From: Candidatus Woesearchaeota archaeon
GTDB lineage: Archaea > Nanobdellota > Nanobdellia > Woesearchaeales > B72-G16
Direction of reading: 5' to 3'
Length of the DNA: 36,695 nucleotides
Assembly (NCBI GenBank): GCA_003650545.1
Contig: QMQO01000001.1
Location: 68,845 to 105,539, forward strand
Shown: positions 9,852 through 18,554 of the stretch, piece after piece
Position numbering within the stretch: the first letter of the stretch is position 1
Layout: each line of letters opens with the position of its first letter
Program-made: the position numbers and the translations under genes
Notes under the pieces: model-generated
Told to the model about the DNA's origin: nothing
Seen by the model: only the letters and a program-made list of their open reading frames with translations
The model's database searches: none

Positions 9852-10523
9852 ATGAAGAGAGCTCCATATTTTTTATCAATGCTTTTTGACAATTTTTCTC
9901 TAGTTGAAAGGCGCGAAACCTATGATAATTTTAGAGATTTTAGTGTTAAGCCAGTCTTTAACTTGAGGGTAAAGCGGATAGACCTGCGTGAATTACTTTA
10001 TCTGGATAGTAAAGAACTGGCTAAGAAACAAGCTGATACAGGGGTTTCTGATTTTGAGAAGGCATCATCAATCATTCAATGTGTCTCAAACTCCCTTGTA
10101 TTAGCCGATAGCAATGGGTATGTTGCTGATTCTGCAGTTGTTACTGGAGGTACGCTGCTGCCGTGTTTAGTTACTGATTTACATTCGATTCCCTGCGAAA
10201 TTCATTATAGGGATGAGAGGTTGTTTTTAAAGTTGCTTGATAGGAAGAGAAAAAAGAACGAATCTGTATTGGGTTATCATAATAAAAAACTGACATACGC
10301 CTATGCTAAAGAACATTTTCCATTGTTAAGTGTACCTTTATTTACGCTGGAAGGTTTAGAAGCAAGGTTGAAAGATGCATCAGTGAGTGATAAAATAGAA
10401 GCAATAGAAAAGCAACTTAAAGAAAGTGGGCGGGAAAAGAAACTCAAAGGTTTGATAGATATAGAAGATCCTGATGAACGCTTAGAAGCTTTAAGGACGA
10501 TTTATAGAAGAGAGTTTAGCTAA
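9852..10523 (+). CDS. Unknown protein, shorter paralogue of the 8459 gene
   Basis: 223 residues with no signal or membrane helix. It aligns by eye with residues from about 45 to the end of the 308-residue neighbour, sharing an NLR[IV]+[RH]I motif, a hydrophobic GG-x-LLP-x-LV-x-x-LHS-x-PC core and a C-terminal FTLEGLEARL plus ERLEALRTIYRR helical tail. It lacks the acidic N-terminal extension of the longer copy. A strong purine-rich ribosome-binding site (GGGGGAGG) lies directly upstream of the ATG. The family is not recognised. The shared LHS/LHT-x-PC/TC motif might mark an active or metal site, but that is a guess. Confidence 0.7.
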   Translation: MKRAPYFLSMLFDNFSLVERRETYDNFRDFSVKPVFNLRVKRIDLRELLYLDSKELAKKQADTGVSDFEKASSIIQCVSNSLVLADSNGYVADSAVVTGGTLLPCLVTDLHSIPCEIHYRDERLFLKLLDRKRKKNESVLGYHNKKLTYAYAKEHFPLLSVPLFTLEGLEARLKDASVSDKIEAIEKQLKESGREKKLKGLIDIEDPDERLEALRTIYRREFS

Positions 10524-10685
10524 GTTTGTGGTAGGATGTTTGATGTTTGTTTATCCTAAATTTACCCTAAACTTTATTCTTTTTATGTTTTTTGGTATAA
10601 TTCATAATTATAATTCATAATTCCACTATAGTTCTACACATTTTGAGCATGCATTTGATATGCTTAGAGAAATTTTAAGAAATTA

Positions 10686-12407
10686 TCAGTGGTATTTTTT
10701 TAGGCTCGTCTGTCCCTTCTGTTTGCCTTCTGGCACTTGAATCTTTTCAGTTAGTATCTCTTGTCCTGTCTGTTTTTTGATGTTCAATGCTATGGCTTTA
10801 CCAATTAACTGAGCTAACAATGTTACATCTGCTCTCTTTACATCACCCAGATTGCGAATCTTGTTGTTGAATAGTTTTCTTGCACGTACCCTGCCTATGT
10901 CTTTCAACTTTAGAAGTGGAAGAAGTTCTTCGTGAACACCATATTTGAGACGGAATCTTAACTTTTTAATCTCTCTTAGTAACGATTGAAACTGCAAAAT
11001 TCTAGTTAACTCTTCTGTAGAATAAAGCAACCAGTCGGCAATCTCGAGCTTGACGCGGATCTCGCCCGGACGAATATCGTATTTCTCAAGAAGATATTCT
11101 TCATTGCACTCTTCGATCCAGTCTAGCATAAACAAAGCTGTTTTAACAGAATTGATGTAGTCTCCATATTCTGACCCGTAGATGTCGGGTTCATTCTCTA
11201 GTAGATGATCTTGCCATTCAATGATTGAGCTCTGTATATCCTCATATTCTCTAGTTTTAACACGTAAAAGCGGACGCATCTCTAATGTGTGACTTATAAT
11301 CTGAAGAAATGATATCGGTTTGATGCTATAGGGTTTAGACGCAGCACATTTTATAGCTTCTATGATGTGGTGTGCTGTTAGAGGATCAAGGTATAGTTCA
11401 GCGATTCTCTTGCCGAGAGTGGTTGCTCTATAAGATTCAAAAGATTCTATGTTAATAGAATTGGTTGCTGCATTGTTACCTTCTTTATTGTTATCAAAAT
11501 TGTCAGAATTATTGTTATCAGAATTATTATTGTCGGAGTTATTATTGTCAGAATTATTATTGTTAGAATTATTATTGTCGGAATTATTATTATCAGAAGT
11601 TACAAGACTATCTGCACTAGTAAAATCTTCGGATCCTTTTTTGATGAATTCAAAATCCTCAAGCATGTGGATCACCTTTTCAAGGATTAGTTTTATGTGT
11701 TCCATGTCTTTAAACTGGTGCGCCCAAAATGTTCTCGAAAAGAAATTCAGCATTTCTTTCTTTGTGCTTACAACACCTGTAGCTATTAATGATAGCACAT
11801 ATGTCCTAAGAACAGGTTCAACAGCAAGCTTTGAATATATATCTTCAGGATAACCATTGATGTAACGTTTTATAATCTCTTTTCTTTCATGTTCAGTTGA
11901 TGCGATTGCAACAGCTTCGCCAATCTTTTCGTATTTAGGGCGACCAGCCCTGCCGGACATTTGCATATATTCTAGAACTGGGACATATTTTAATCCCTGA
12001 TGCGTATAACGTTTCAGGTCCTTGGTGATTGCTCTATATGCGGGGAGATCAACACCCATTGCAAGACTGGGGGTACACGCAATGATCTTTAGTTCACCAG
12101 ATCTGAATGCTTCTTCTATAATATCGCGTTGTTTTGCGGTGAGACCAGCATGATGGAATGCTGTACCTTTTTTGACACATTTTGCGAGACGCAAGCATTG
12201 CTTTGTTGGTTTACTTATTGCTTTTAATATCCCATCTGCAAGTTTTGTTAATTTTGTGTTGGTTGTTTTGATATGTTTGGCAATGTCCTCTGCTGTTTTC
12301 TCTGCTGATCTTTTAGTGTTCACAAAGATTAAAGCTTGCTTTTGCTTATTAATCGTATCAATAGCTATATTAATTACAGGATAATCTGTTGGCTGAGCAA
12401 TTTTCAT
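10686..12407 (-). CDS. Hel308/Hjm-type Ski2-like helicase, C-terminal half only
   Basis: About 573 residues from the ATG at 12407; the ORF also opens at a TTG at 12425. Only the second RecA domain and the accessory domains are present: ALIFVNTKRSAEKT (motif IV region), FHHAGL, TPSLAMGVDLPAYRAI (motif V) and QMSGRAGRPKYEKIGEA (motif VI). These are followed by winged-helix and ratchet regions and a helix-hairpin-helix near KLKDIGRVRARKLF. The Q motif, Walker A and DExH box of RecA domain 1 are absent, and upstream DNA is scpA, so the N-terminal half must be encoded elsewhere or lost. A low-complexity (SDNNN)n insert lies between the winged helix and the ratchet. The C-terminal QTSLKKYH resembles a PCNA-binding peptide. 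It probably forms an operon with scpA, whose stop lies 7 nt upstream. Confidence 0.8.
   Translation of the reverse strand: MKIAQPTDYPVINIAIDTINKQKQALIFVNTKRSAEKTAEDIAKHIKTTNTKLTKLADGILKAISKPTKQCLRLAKCVKKGTAFHHAGLTAKQRDIIEEAFRSGELKIIACTPSLAMGVDLPAYRAITKDLKRYTHQGLKYVPVLEYMQMSGRAGRPKYEKIGEAVAIASTEHERKEIIKRYINGYPEDIYSKLAVEPVLRTYVLSLIATGVVSTKKEMLNFFSRTFWAHQFKDMEHIKLILEKVIHMLEDFEFIKKGSEDFTSADSLVTSDNNNSDNNNSNNNNSDNNNSDNNNSDNNNSDNFDNNKEGNNAATNSINIESFESYRATTLGKRIAELYLDPLTAHHIIEAIKCAASKPYSIKPISFLQIISHTLEMRPLLRVKTREYEDIQSSIIEWQDHLLENEPDIYGSEYGDYINSVKTALFMLDWIEECNEEYLLEKYDIRPGEIRVKLEIADWLLYSTEELTRILQFQSLLREIKKLRFRLKYGVHEELLPLLKLKDIGRVRARKLFNNKIRNLGDVKRADVTLLAQLIGKAIALNIKKQTGQEILTEKIQVPEGKQKGQTSLKKYH
11486..11602 (-). 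repeat. 15-bp coding minisatellite in the helicase gene
   Basis: About seven copies of a 15-bp unit (GAATTATTATTGTCA and variants on the plus strand) encode a run of Ser-Asp-Asn-Asn-Asn in the Hel308-like protein. One unit reads SNNNN and the last is imperfect (SDNFDNNK). The unit length keeps the frame, so copy number can change without breaking the gene. The plus-strand shadow reading frame over this region (Leu/Ser/Glu repeats) is not a gene. Confidence 0.9.
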
Positions 12408-12414
12408 TTGAGAA

Positions 12415-13182
12415 TCAAATTTCAATCTTTTCTTTTGTAGGTTGTTCTAACGCTGCTCTGGCTTTGGTTATTGTTATATCTCCGAAATGCTTTAGTTGTT
12501 CTATGTTAATTTTTCTACTGTTAGCCAGATGCAACAACGATATGAATGTGTATATAACATCTGCTTTCTTTTTTGAAGGCAGGATTTGAGAGAATTTAAC
12601 CTGCTCAGTCTCCTTAAACATACTTTCTATTTTACTATAGACCTTTTCGATTAACTTGCTTATATCTATCTTTTTCTTCGGTACTTCAACCTTACGGAAT
12701 GTATCTGGTTTGAATGGCCTTCTATGTTTTACTTCGAGAGCTTTATCTAATGCCTTAACCAAGTCAAAGATTGATACTTTTCTTCTTCTAGGCTGTGGTG
12801 TTCTTGGAACAAGTTTAACACCAGTATCCTGGCTTGGATATTTCATCGCTCTATACTCTTGTTGCAGTTCTTCATAAAACTCGTCTGTTTCTGGTGATGT
12901 AAGTAATTGATCAAGCGCGTTTATGTCGTCCTTCAATAGTTTTCTTGACTTTATTCTAAGAAGAATTGCAGATGCAAAGATGAGTTTGGCTGGCAGGTTT
13001 AGATTTAGCTCTTTCATTGCTTTAATCGTCTCCAAAAAACGAGCAGATAGCTTTGATACGTCTATATCCCAAGGATCCATCTCTTCGCTCTTTATTGCAT
13101 TATATAGAATGGACTTCCATGTGATCTCTTCTTCACTCATCAATAAATTGTATATGCGATCTTGAATTTCTTTTTTTGACAT
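12415..13182 (-). CDS. scpA: Segregation and condensation protein A
   Basis: 255 residues, the usual size for ScpA, the kleisin subunit bridging SMC heads in the chromosome-condensing complex. N-terminal helices contain the typical WDIDVSKLSARFLE stretch (ScpA consensus [L/P]WDIDV) and a conserved LPAKLIFASAILLRIKSRKLL segment. The C-terminal winged helix holds ADVIYTFISLLHLANSRKI. The gene starts close to a TATA-like ATATATAAATA (about 13203-13213), so its mRNA is probably leaderless. The stop is followed within 7 nt by the ATG of the helicase half. No smc gene is in the window. Confidence 0.9.
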   Translation of the reverse strand: MSKKEIQDRIYNLLMSEEEITWKSILYNAIKSEEMDPWDIDVSKLSARFLETIKAMKELNLNLPAKLIFASAILLRIKSRKLLKDDINALDQLLTSPETDEFYEELQQEYRAMKYPSQDTGVKLVPRTPQPRRRKVSIFDLVKALDKALEVKHRRPFKPDTFRKVEVPKKKIDISKLIEKVYSKIESMFKETEQVKFSQILPSKKKADVIYTFISLLHLANSRKINIEQLKHFGDITITKARAALEQPTKEKIEI

Positions 13183-13199
13183 AAGTTCATTGTTTTTCT

Positions 13200-13290
13200 T
13201 TAATATATAAATATTTGTAGTTTTATGGTGTTGAAATGTGAAATTCTTATATGAAATTTAATTGTTGTATGGAAAAATTTATAAATAATC
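13200..13290. promoter_or_regulatory. Divergent TATA promoters for scpA and the surface operon
   Basis: Between scpA (minus) and the 13327 gene (plus) there are two TATA-like elements: ATATATAAATA near 13203-13213, about 25 nt upstream of the scpA start, and TTTATAAATA at 13278-13287, about 40 nt before the plus-strand ATG. The plus gene also has a GAGAGGTTAGAG ribosome-binding stretch, so it has a short leader. scpA appears leaderless. Confidence 0.55.
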
Positions 13291-13326
13291 TATATTTTAA
13301 GGTTGTGAGAAAAGAGAGGTTAGAGT

Positions 13327-14766
13327 ATGCAGAGATATGTGCGATTTGGGATGTTGATTTTGTTAATATTAATTTTATCTTCATTATCGTATGCTGCATC
13401 AACTGCTAACACAACCACGAATATTTACATTCTTAATTCTGCTCCAAACATAACTTCTATTAGTGATTCTCCAGACCCTGTTGAGATAACTACACAGACA
13501 ATGACTTTTACAGCAAATATTACTGATAACAATGGTGTTCCTCAAGATATAGCTTCAGTTGTTGTTGAGCTTAACAATGGGACAGGATCAACAACAGACG
13601 ATATTAATTTAACAATGACATATAATGAAGGCTCAGGTTTATATAAAAATACAACTTATTTTGTGCCTCATTCAGGAACATTGGGGGCTTGGAGTTACAT
13701 TATTTACGCAACCGATAATACAGGAGCTGTTGATAGCCTGTCTGGCGCATTCACAGTACAGGATACGCTTAGACCAAATGTAACAAATGTGTTACCATCT
13801 AAAAATATAACTCTTATAGATGATTCAAATGTTAGCATCAATGCAACAGTAACAGATAATGGAATTATCAGTTCAGTGATTGTTGAGGTGACTCAACCAA
13901 ACAACTTTAAAGAAAATGTAACTGCTACTTATCTTGGAAATAATGTATATGGTTATACTTATACGAATACAACACAAGACGGTTATTATAATGCGACTTT
14001 CTATGTGTATGATACAGCAAATAATCTGAATAATTCCGGCTACACATACTTTATAGTGGGAGATATTATATCACCTTCAATTGGACAACCAGTTAGTACG
14101 CCACAAGCTGTTGACCCTGGTAATTCGCTCAATATAACAGTAAATGTTACTGATAATATTGCTGTGGATACTGTCTTGGTTGAGATACAAAATATTAACT
14201 ATACAATGAATGATGGTCCTGGTAATTTATACTATTATGATCAACATGATACATCTGTTCCTAATGCAGGAACATATGTTTATACTGTGTATGCAAATGA
14301 TACTTCCCAAAACTGGGGAACGCCACAGACAGGAAACTTCACGATTAATCCGTTGGTGTCGATCACAATAACCCAAATACCAATTGACTTTGGTAATGTA
14401 ACAGTGCCTGCAACAAACAGACGCGCAGATAATGGTACGGCAGGTAGTGGGTACTCAGGAGGAACGATCAAAGGGTTCCCAATGATTGCTAACAACACTG
14501 GAAATGTACAAGAGAACTTTAGCATTTCAGGAACTGACTTGTATGGTTTAACTAATTCATCTTATACAATCACTGTTAGCAATATTAAGTATGACACTGA
14601 CAATAACATAACAGGCGCCAGTTCATTATCAGGAACACCAACTAGGTATGCTGGAAATGTTATCCGATTTAACATCCAGAATGTATACTTTTGGATAACA
14701 GTGCCTACAGGAATACCGAGCCAGGCATACCAAGGTAATGTAACTGTTTCAGCACAACAATCGTAA
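13327..14766 (+). CDS. Secreted Ig-like surface protein
   Basis: 479 residues. A clear signal peptide (residues 1-24, hydrophobic LILLILILSSLSYA) is followed by Thr/Asn-rich beta sequence with many N-x-S/T sequons. Several Ig-like repeats show the pattern NITDNNGV/TVTDNGIISSV/NVTDNIAVDTV, about 100 residues apart. The C-terminal region (about 345-479) differs and has conserved aromatic and Gly positions. There is no C-terminal membrane helix, so the protein is secreted or held by partners. It is the first gene of a three-gene plus-strand group with the 14869 and 16190 genes. The best guess is an S-layer-like or adhesive protein; the family is not identified. Confidence 0.7.
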   Translation: MQRYVRFGMLILLILILSSLSYAASTANTTTNIYILNSAPNITSISDSPDPVEITTQTMTFTANITDNNGVPQDIASVVVELNNGTGSTTDDINLTMTYNEGSGLYKNTTYFVPHSGTLGAWSYIIYATDNTGAVDSLSGAFTVQDTLRPNVTNVLPSKNITLIDDSNVSINATVTDNGIISSVIVEVTQPNNFKENVTATYLGNNVYGYTYTNTTQDGYYNATFYVYDTANNLNNSGYTYFIVGDIISPSIGQPVSTPQAVDPGNSLNITVNVTDNIAVDTVLVEIQNINYTMNDGPGNLYYYDQHDTSVPNAGTYVYTVYANDTSQNWGTPQTGNFTINPLVSITITQIPIDFGNVTVPATNRRADNGTAGSGYSGGTIKGFPMIANNTGNVQENFSISGTDLYGLTNSSYTITVSNIKYDTDNNITGASSLSGTPTRYAGNVIRFNIQNVYFWITVPTGIPSQAYQGNVTVSAQQS

Positions 14767-14823
14767 AATGATTTTTATGCCAAAAAATACAAAATAGAAT
14801 TTGCTGATTTTTGGTGTCTCGAA

Positions 14824-14851
14824 ATCCGCATGGCGGATCTTTAGGATTTTT
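14824..14851 (+). terminator. Hairpin plus T-run after the 13327 gene
   Basis: A perfect 6-bp stem, ATCCGC (14824-14829) with GCGGAT (14833-14838) around a 3-nt loop, is followed by CTTTAGGATTTTT. This resembles an intrinsic terminator or an mRNA 3'-end structure between two co-directional genes. The next gene starts 18 nt after it with its own GAGGTGGGG ribosome-binding site, so partial read-through is likely. Confidence 0.45.
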
Positions 14852-14868
14852 AAACTTGAGGTGGGGCA

Positions 14869-16203
14869 ATGAAAAAAATATTCTTTTTTTTGATTTTTTT
14901 TTTAGTTATGATGTCTGCTTTTGTTGTTGCTAGAACAGGTATCGCTGTTGCACCAGGTTGTTATAAAGTTGGTGTCAATGGTAATTGTGTTAGGGATTAC
15001 CATCTGAGAAATGAGTCTGTGGTTTATTATGAATTCAGGGTTTACAACTATGATAATCATTCAAAAGGTTTTGTGGTCTATACAGAAGGGGTAAACAAGG
15101 ACTCTATTAATATCGTACCCAAAACTTTTAATTTAGGTCAGTATCAACAAGGAGAACAATGTGGTGAATCTGAAGGCTGTAAACGTATCATTGTTGCTGT
15201 TCATGTATCAAAGCTTTATACAGGGAATTACTCTTTTCCTATAATTATTGAAACCTTAACTGGTGGAAGTGTACTCTCTCTAAAACAGCAGGTTATTGCA
15301 AGAATACAATTAGGATTGGTTGATACATATGAGGAATTAAATGAACATCTAAATAAGCAATCGGCTGCACAGCAAATTCCTAGTCAGGAAGAGTTTGAAA
15401 AAGAATCTACTAATATAACAAGAAAAGAGAAGGTGGTTTATACATATGTGGATATACCTGGCAGACCATATTGGCACTATATACTTTTTTTCACGATTTT
15501 GGTTCTGGTTATTGCATTTCTTATGCTATTTTTCCTTCCGATTAAATTAAAAAGATATCTTAAAGTAAAAGGGGAGGGTTATAGCCTTTTGATAATTGCG
15601 AAAAATATTTCTTTTTTGAGATTGATACATAATTTTGTGATAGTTTGTACCTTTAAAGATCCTTTCTTGATAAAGAGTGTCAATGTGAATAACAAACCTA
15701 TTAGCTTAATACGAGCTGATGCAAAAAAAAAGAACACATTCAACAACCTTATAGAGAATGTGATTAAACACTCGACTGCGTTCCACCTGGATAAACATCT
15801 AATAATTTTCTGTAAGGGTAGACTAAAGTTTAATAAATCTGTTAATATAGAAGTGAAGTTTAGTCAAGAAGATTTTGAAGAAGATTTTGAAGAAAAGCCT
15901 AAAAGAGAATTTATACATTTTAAATATTACATTCTGGAGGGGCTGTCAAAGGCATTACGTGATATAGACCTAAAGATTTTATATGAGCTAGAGCCAACTG
16001 AGATCGAAGCCAAGGCTATAAGACATCACGATTATAAAGGCCTATTAAAGCTTATGAGGAAAGAGCTCAAGTATCTTTACCTAGACCATTATTTACTTTG
16101 TGCAGAAGCTTTAAAGATTCTTGTGAAAAACAAAAGGTTTAAGAGATTCCATTTTTTATTGAGGATATACGAAAACTTAGTGAGGGAGCATGGGAAAAAA
16201 TAA
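14869..16203 (+). CDS. Type I membrane protein with beta ectodomain
   Basis: 444 residues: signal peptide (1-21), an extracellular beta-rich domain with two Cys pairs (about 22-160), a linker, one membrane helix near 203-223 (WHYILFFTILVLVIAFLML), and a basic cytoplasmic tail of about 220 residues that looks helical towards the end. GAGGTGGGG lies directly before the ATG. The 3' end overlaps the start of the next gene by 14 nt, indicating translational coupling. The ectodomain resembles the archaeal proteins that bracket surface-protein clusters, but I cannot name a family. It may anchor or signal for the secreted neighbours; this is inference from order and topology. Confidence 0.65.
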   Translation: MKKIFFFLIFFLVMMSAFVVARTGIAVAPGCYKVGVNGNCVRDYHLRNESVVYYEFRVYNYDNHSKGFVVYTEGVNKDSINIVPKTFNLGQYQQGEQCGESEGCKRIIVAVHVSKLYTGNYSFPIIIETLTGGSVLSLKQQVIARIQLGLVDTYEELNEHLNKQSAAQQIPSQEEFEKESTNITRKEKVVYTYVDIPGRPYWHYILFFTILVLVIAFLMLFFLPIKLKRYLKVKGEGYSLLIIAKNISFLRLIHNFVIVCTFKDPFLIKSVNVNNKPISLIRADAKKKNTFNNLIENVIKHSTAFHLDKHLIIFCKGRLKFNKSVNIEVKFSQEDFEEDFEEKPKREFIHFKYYILEGLSKALRDIDLKILYELEPTEIEAKAIRHHDYKGLLKLMRKELKYLYLDHYLLCAEALKILVKNKRFKRFHFLLRIYENLVREHGKK

Positions 16204-18289
16204 TCTTTTTATTGGTTTTATTGTTCTCTTGGTTTTGTTAGTACTTCCTATGGCATATTCTGATGTAACTTCTGCAAATGTATTTCTTAATCCACAACCG
16301 ACAGGCGAACCCTGTGTTTCAGATGAGGGTTGTATAACAGGACTTTGTGTGCCGGGTTATGGTATTTGTGCTTGCCTGAATAATGGGCATTGTCCGAATG
16401 GTTATGTTTGTATTAATAACCTTTGTGTTACTTCTCATCTTTCGACTGATTTTAACAAATACTCTATGAATACGAATGTCACAATAACAGGGGATGATTT
16501 TAGCAGCAATGGATTGTTAGAATTATCTATTAGAAATTCAAGTGCTTTTGTTTTTGGACCATTAAATAGATCTCTGGATTCAGGAGGATGGTTTACCTAC
16601 TCGTGGAATATATCAGATAGTCCATATGGAAATTACACTGTTGTTGCTACTGATTTGAATGAGTCTGCATTGAGCAAGAATATAACTTTTCAGGTAGTGC
16701 CTCCATATACTCTGAGCGTGAGGGTTGTTGATGCTTCAAATGCGAGTATGCCGAGCATAGTCAATATAAGCATCAAAAGAGCAGGACAAAATGATTCAGA
16801 GTATCATTTAGATGATGAAAATATATCGACTGTTTTGAGTTACGCTGTATATTATAACATAAGGATACAGCCAACAGATGAGATAGATGTTGAAGAGGTT
16901 TTTATTGATAGCCTTGTAAATATAGGCAATCTATCTGGAGAGCTGGTTGGGATAGACGATACACCAGAGAATGCGTCTACATTTGCCAATTTTGTTGCTT
17001 TGGCTGCAATACAGCCTTATTTTAATGTTTCTCGCATAGATCATTATAGTGTAGTCATAAAGCACCCTACAAATAAAACATTTGTTTTATTTAAATGTGT
17101 TGACTGGAATTTTACAGAAAGAAGGTGTAATACAGACGCAACGAACTGGACGTTTGTTAAGTTCGTAACAGCTGGTGCTTCTTTAACTACTGTTGATATA
17201 TACAATCAGGGCGATCCTGGTTTGGGTGTTTTTACATCATGTGGGCGGGATATAGATGGTAATGGCAACAGATGCGATTCAAATGAAGATTCCTTAAGTT
17301 GTCCCGAGGATTGTCCACCAGGCTCTCCGCCTCCATCAGGTGGTGGCGGTGGTGTCTATTATCGTAGTTATTCTCCAGCAGTGTACAAGGCTATCAATGC
17401 CACCCCCCCAGAAGAAATTAAAAAGCTATTAGCTGATGGAATGAAGCTACTTGTTCCATACATGATAAAGCAATATTATATAATAAATGATAGCGCTTCT
17501 ATATTGTTGAAGGATCAGTTTGATGAAATTATTGTAGGAGCACATGTTAAAATAATCAAACCTGATGGCGAGGTCTATAACCTAAAGACCGGCATGGATG
17601 GAACTGTTATGATTGTATTTGATATCCCTGGGTTATGGAAGGTACAATTCTCAAAGGAAGATTACATTGCGACTCAAATCGAAATTAATGTTGGACTTAA
17701 AAGCGAAGTGATTATGCCGTTCTTTATTGAAAAAGTTAGGATAAGTTATCCATTTTTTACAATCTTTGTGGTCTTGTTTGGGGTATTGGCATCGTTGTTC
17801 GTTGTACATAGTAGTGCACATGTTGTTAAATATAGAAGAACAGTGATGCATGATATTTTATTGTTAAAAGAAAAAGAAAAACAGTTAATGATGGAGCATA
17901 GCCTAAAAAATAAACAGTATGTGCAACAAAAGAAAAAAGAGCGTTTGGCCACATTAAGGGAAAAAGAGAAAAAAGAAAAAGCCAAGGTTAAAGTGTCGGC
18001 TGTCGAAGAAAAGCATGTAATAGATACTGATAAAAAGCATGTTAAAGAAGCCCCAAAGAAAACTTTTATCGAGAAAATTAGGGAGCGTTATGTTGTTAGA
18101 AGCAGGAATATGGCAGATGCTAAGGCTAAAATGGCAAAGGATAGGATGCTTGCGAAGAAAATAGAAGAAGGCCAAGCTGAGATCAAAAAAGCTGAAGTAG
18201 TAAAAGAGGACGCAAAGCATGAGCATCTAAGGAACAAGTTGATTTCTAGATTGAAAAGCTTTTTGGGAAAGAAAAGAAAAAAGGTATAG
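16190..18289 (+). CDS. Cys-rich membrane protein with charged coiled-coil tail
   Basis: 699 residues. A signal peptide (1-25) is followed by a Cys-rich module (about 37-85, ten Cys, EGF/Dickkopf-like spacing), an Ig-like domain near 90-170 and a mixed domain to about 345. A DIDGNGNRCDSNEDSLSCPEDC stretch looks like a calcium-binding thrombospondin-type-3 or dockerin-like loop. A Pro/Gly-rich hinge and another beta domain precede a membrane helix (about 521-545). The final 150 residues are Lys/Glu-rich and probably a cytoplasmic coiled coil. The gene starts inside the end of the 14869 gene, so the two are translationally coupled and probably form a complex. Function unknown; a surface receptor or anchor is plausible. 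Confidence 0.65.
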   Translation: MGKNNLFIGFIVLLVLLVLPMAYSDVTSANVFLNPQPTGEPCVSDEGCITGLCVPGYGICACLNNGHCPNGYVCINNLCVTSHLSTDFNKYSMNTNVTITGDDFSSNGLLELSIRNSSAFVFGPLNRSLDSGGWFTYSWNISDSPYGNYTVVATDLNESALSKNITFQVVPPYTLSVRVVDASNASMPSIVNISIKRAGQNDSEYHLDDENISTVLSYAVYYNIRIQPTDEIDVEEVFIDSLVNIGNLSGELVGIDDTPENASTFANFVALAAIQPYFNVSRIDHYSVVIKHPTNKTFVLFKCVDWNFTERRCNTDATNWTFVKFVTAGASLTTVDIYNQGDPGLGVFTSCGRDIDGNGNRCDSNEDSLSCPEDCPPGSPPPSGGGGGVYYRSYSPAVYKAINATPPEEIKKLLADGMKLLVPYMIKQYYIINDSASILLKDQFDEIIVGAHVKIIKPDGEVYNLKTGMDGTVMIVFDIPGLWKVQFSKEDYIATQIEINVGLKSEVIMPFFIEKVRISYPFFTIFVVLFGVLASLFVVHSSAHVVKYRRTVMHDILLLKEKEKQLMMEHSLKNKQYVQQKKKERLATLREKEKKEKAKVKVSAVEEKHVIDTDKKHVKEAPKKTFIEKIRERYVVRSRNMADAKAKMAKDRMLAKKIEEGQAEIKKAEVVKEDAKHEHLRNKLISRLKSFLGKKRKKV

Positions 18290-18398
18290 AGCATCCTAAG
18301 AACTAACATTAAGTTAACTTCTAAAAAAATATATTGGTTTGGTGTTTCTTGAAGAATAAAAAGCTAAAACTAAAGCAAGTGAGAAAAATTATAAAGAA

Positions 18399-18554
18399 TG
18401 AGCCCGAGGGGATTTGAACCCCCGACTTCGAGAGATTAAATCTGTGTTTTGATCTTCACTCGATCTCTAGCCTGGCTTACCTTTTTTTTTCAGGATATCA
18501 GTTTTGCTGTCTCTTGTGAGACTCGAGCACTCCACCAGACTAAGCTACGGGCTC
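18399..18554 (-). tRNA. tRNA-Ile(GAU) with three introns
   Basis: Acceptor strands GAGCCCG/CGGGCTC, T8-A9, D-arm GCTTAGTCTGGTGGAGT and T-arm GGGGG-TTCAAAT-CCCCT define a class I tRNA with discriminator A. Unspliced it has no sensible anticodon arm. Three BHB introns resolve it: 18503-18523 (21 nt, position 30/31, central helix TGCT/AGCA, inner hairpin GTCTC/GAGAC); 18465-18495 (31 nt, 37/38, inner CCTG/CAGG); 18427-18456 (30 nt, 45/46, central CGAG/CTCG, inner AGAT/ATCT). Removing them gives stem CTCGA/TCGAG, loop CTGATAA (anticodon GAT) and variable loop TGGTC, 74 nt in all. The lengths add up exactly (74+82=156). Confidence 0.92.

Noticed and set aside
11449-11853. Plus-strand Leu/Ser/Glu repeat ORF
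   Set aside because: It is the antisense shadow of the SDNNN repeat in the helicase gene and has no ribosome-binding site or known pattern.
18399-18554. tRNA-Glu(CTC) or tRNA-Val(CAC) from the unspliced sequence
   Set aside because: The apparent anticodon bases belong to the 30/31 intron hairpin GTCTC-ACAA-GAGAC. Those readings leave no matching anticodon stem and a variable region of over 30 nt.
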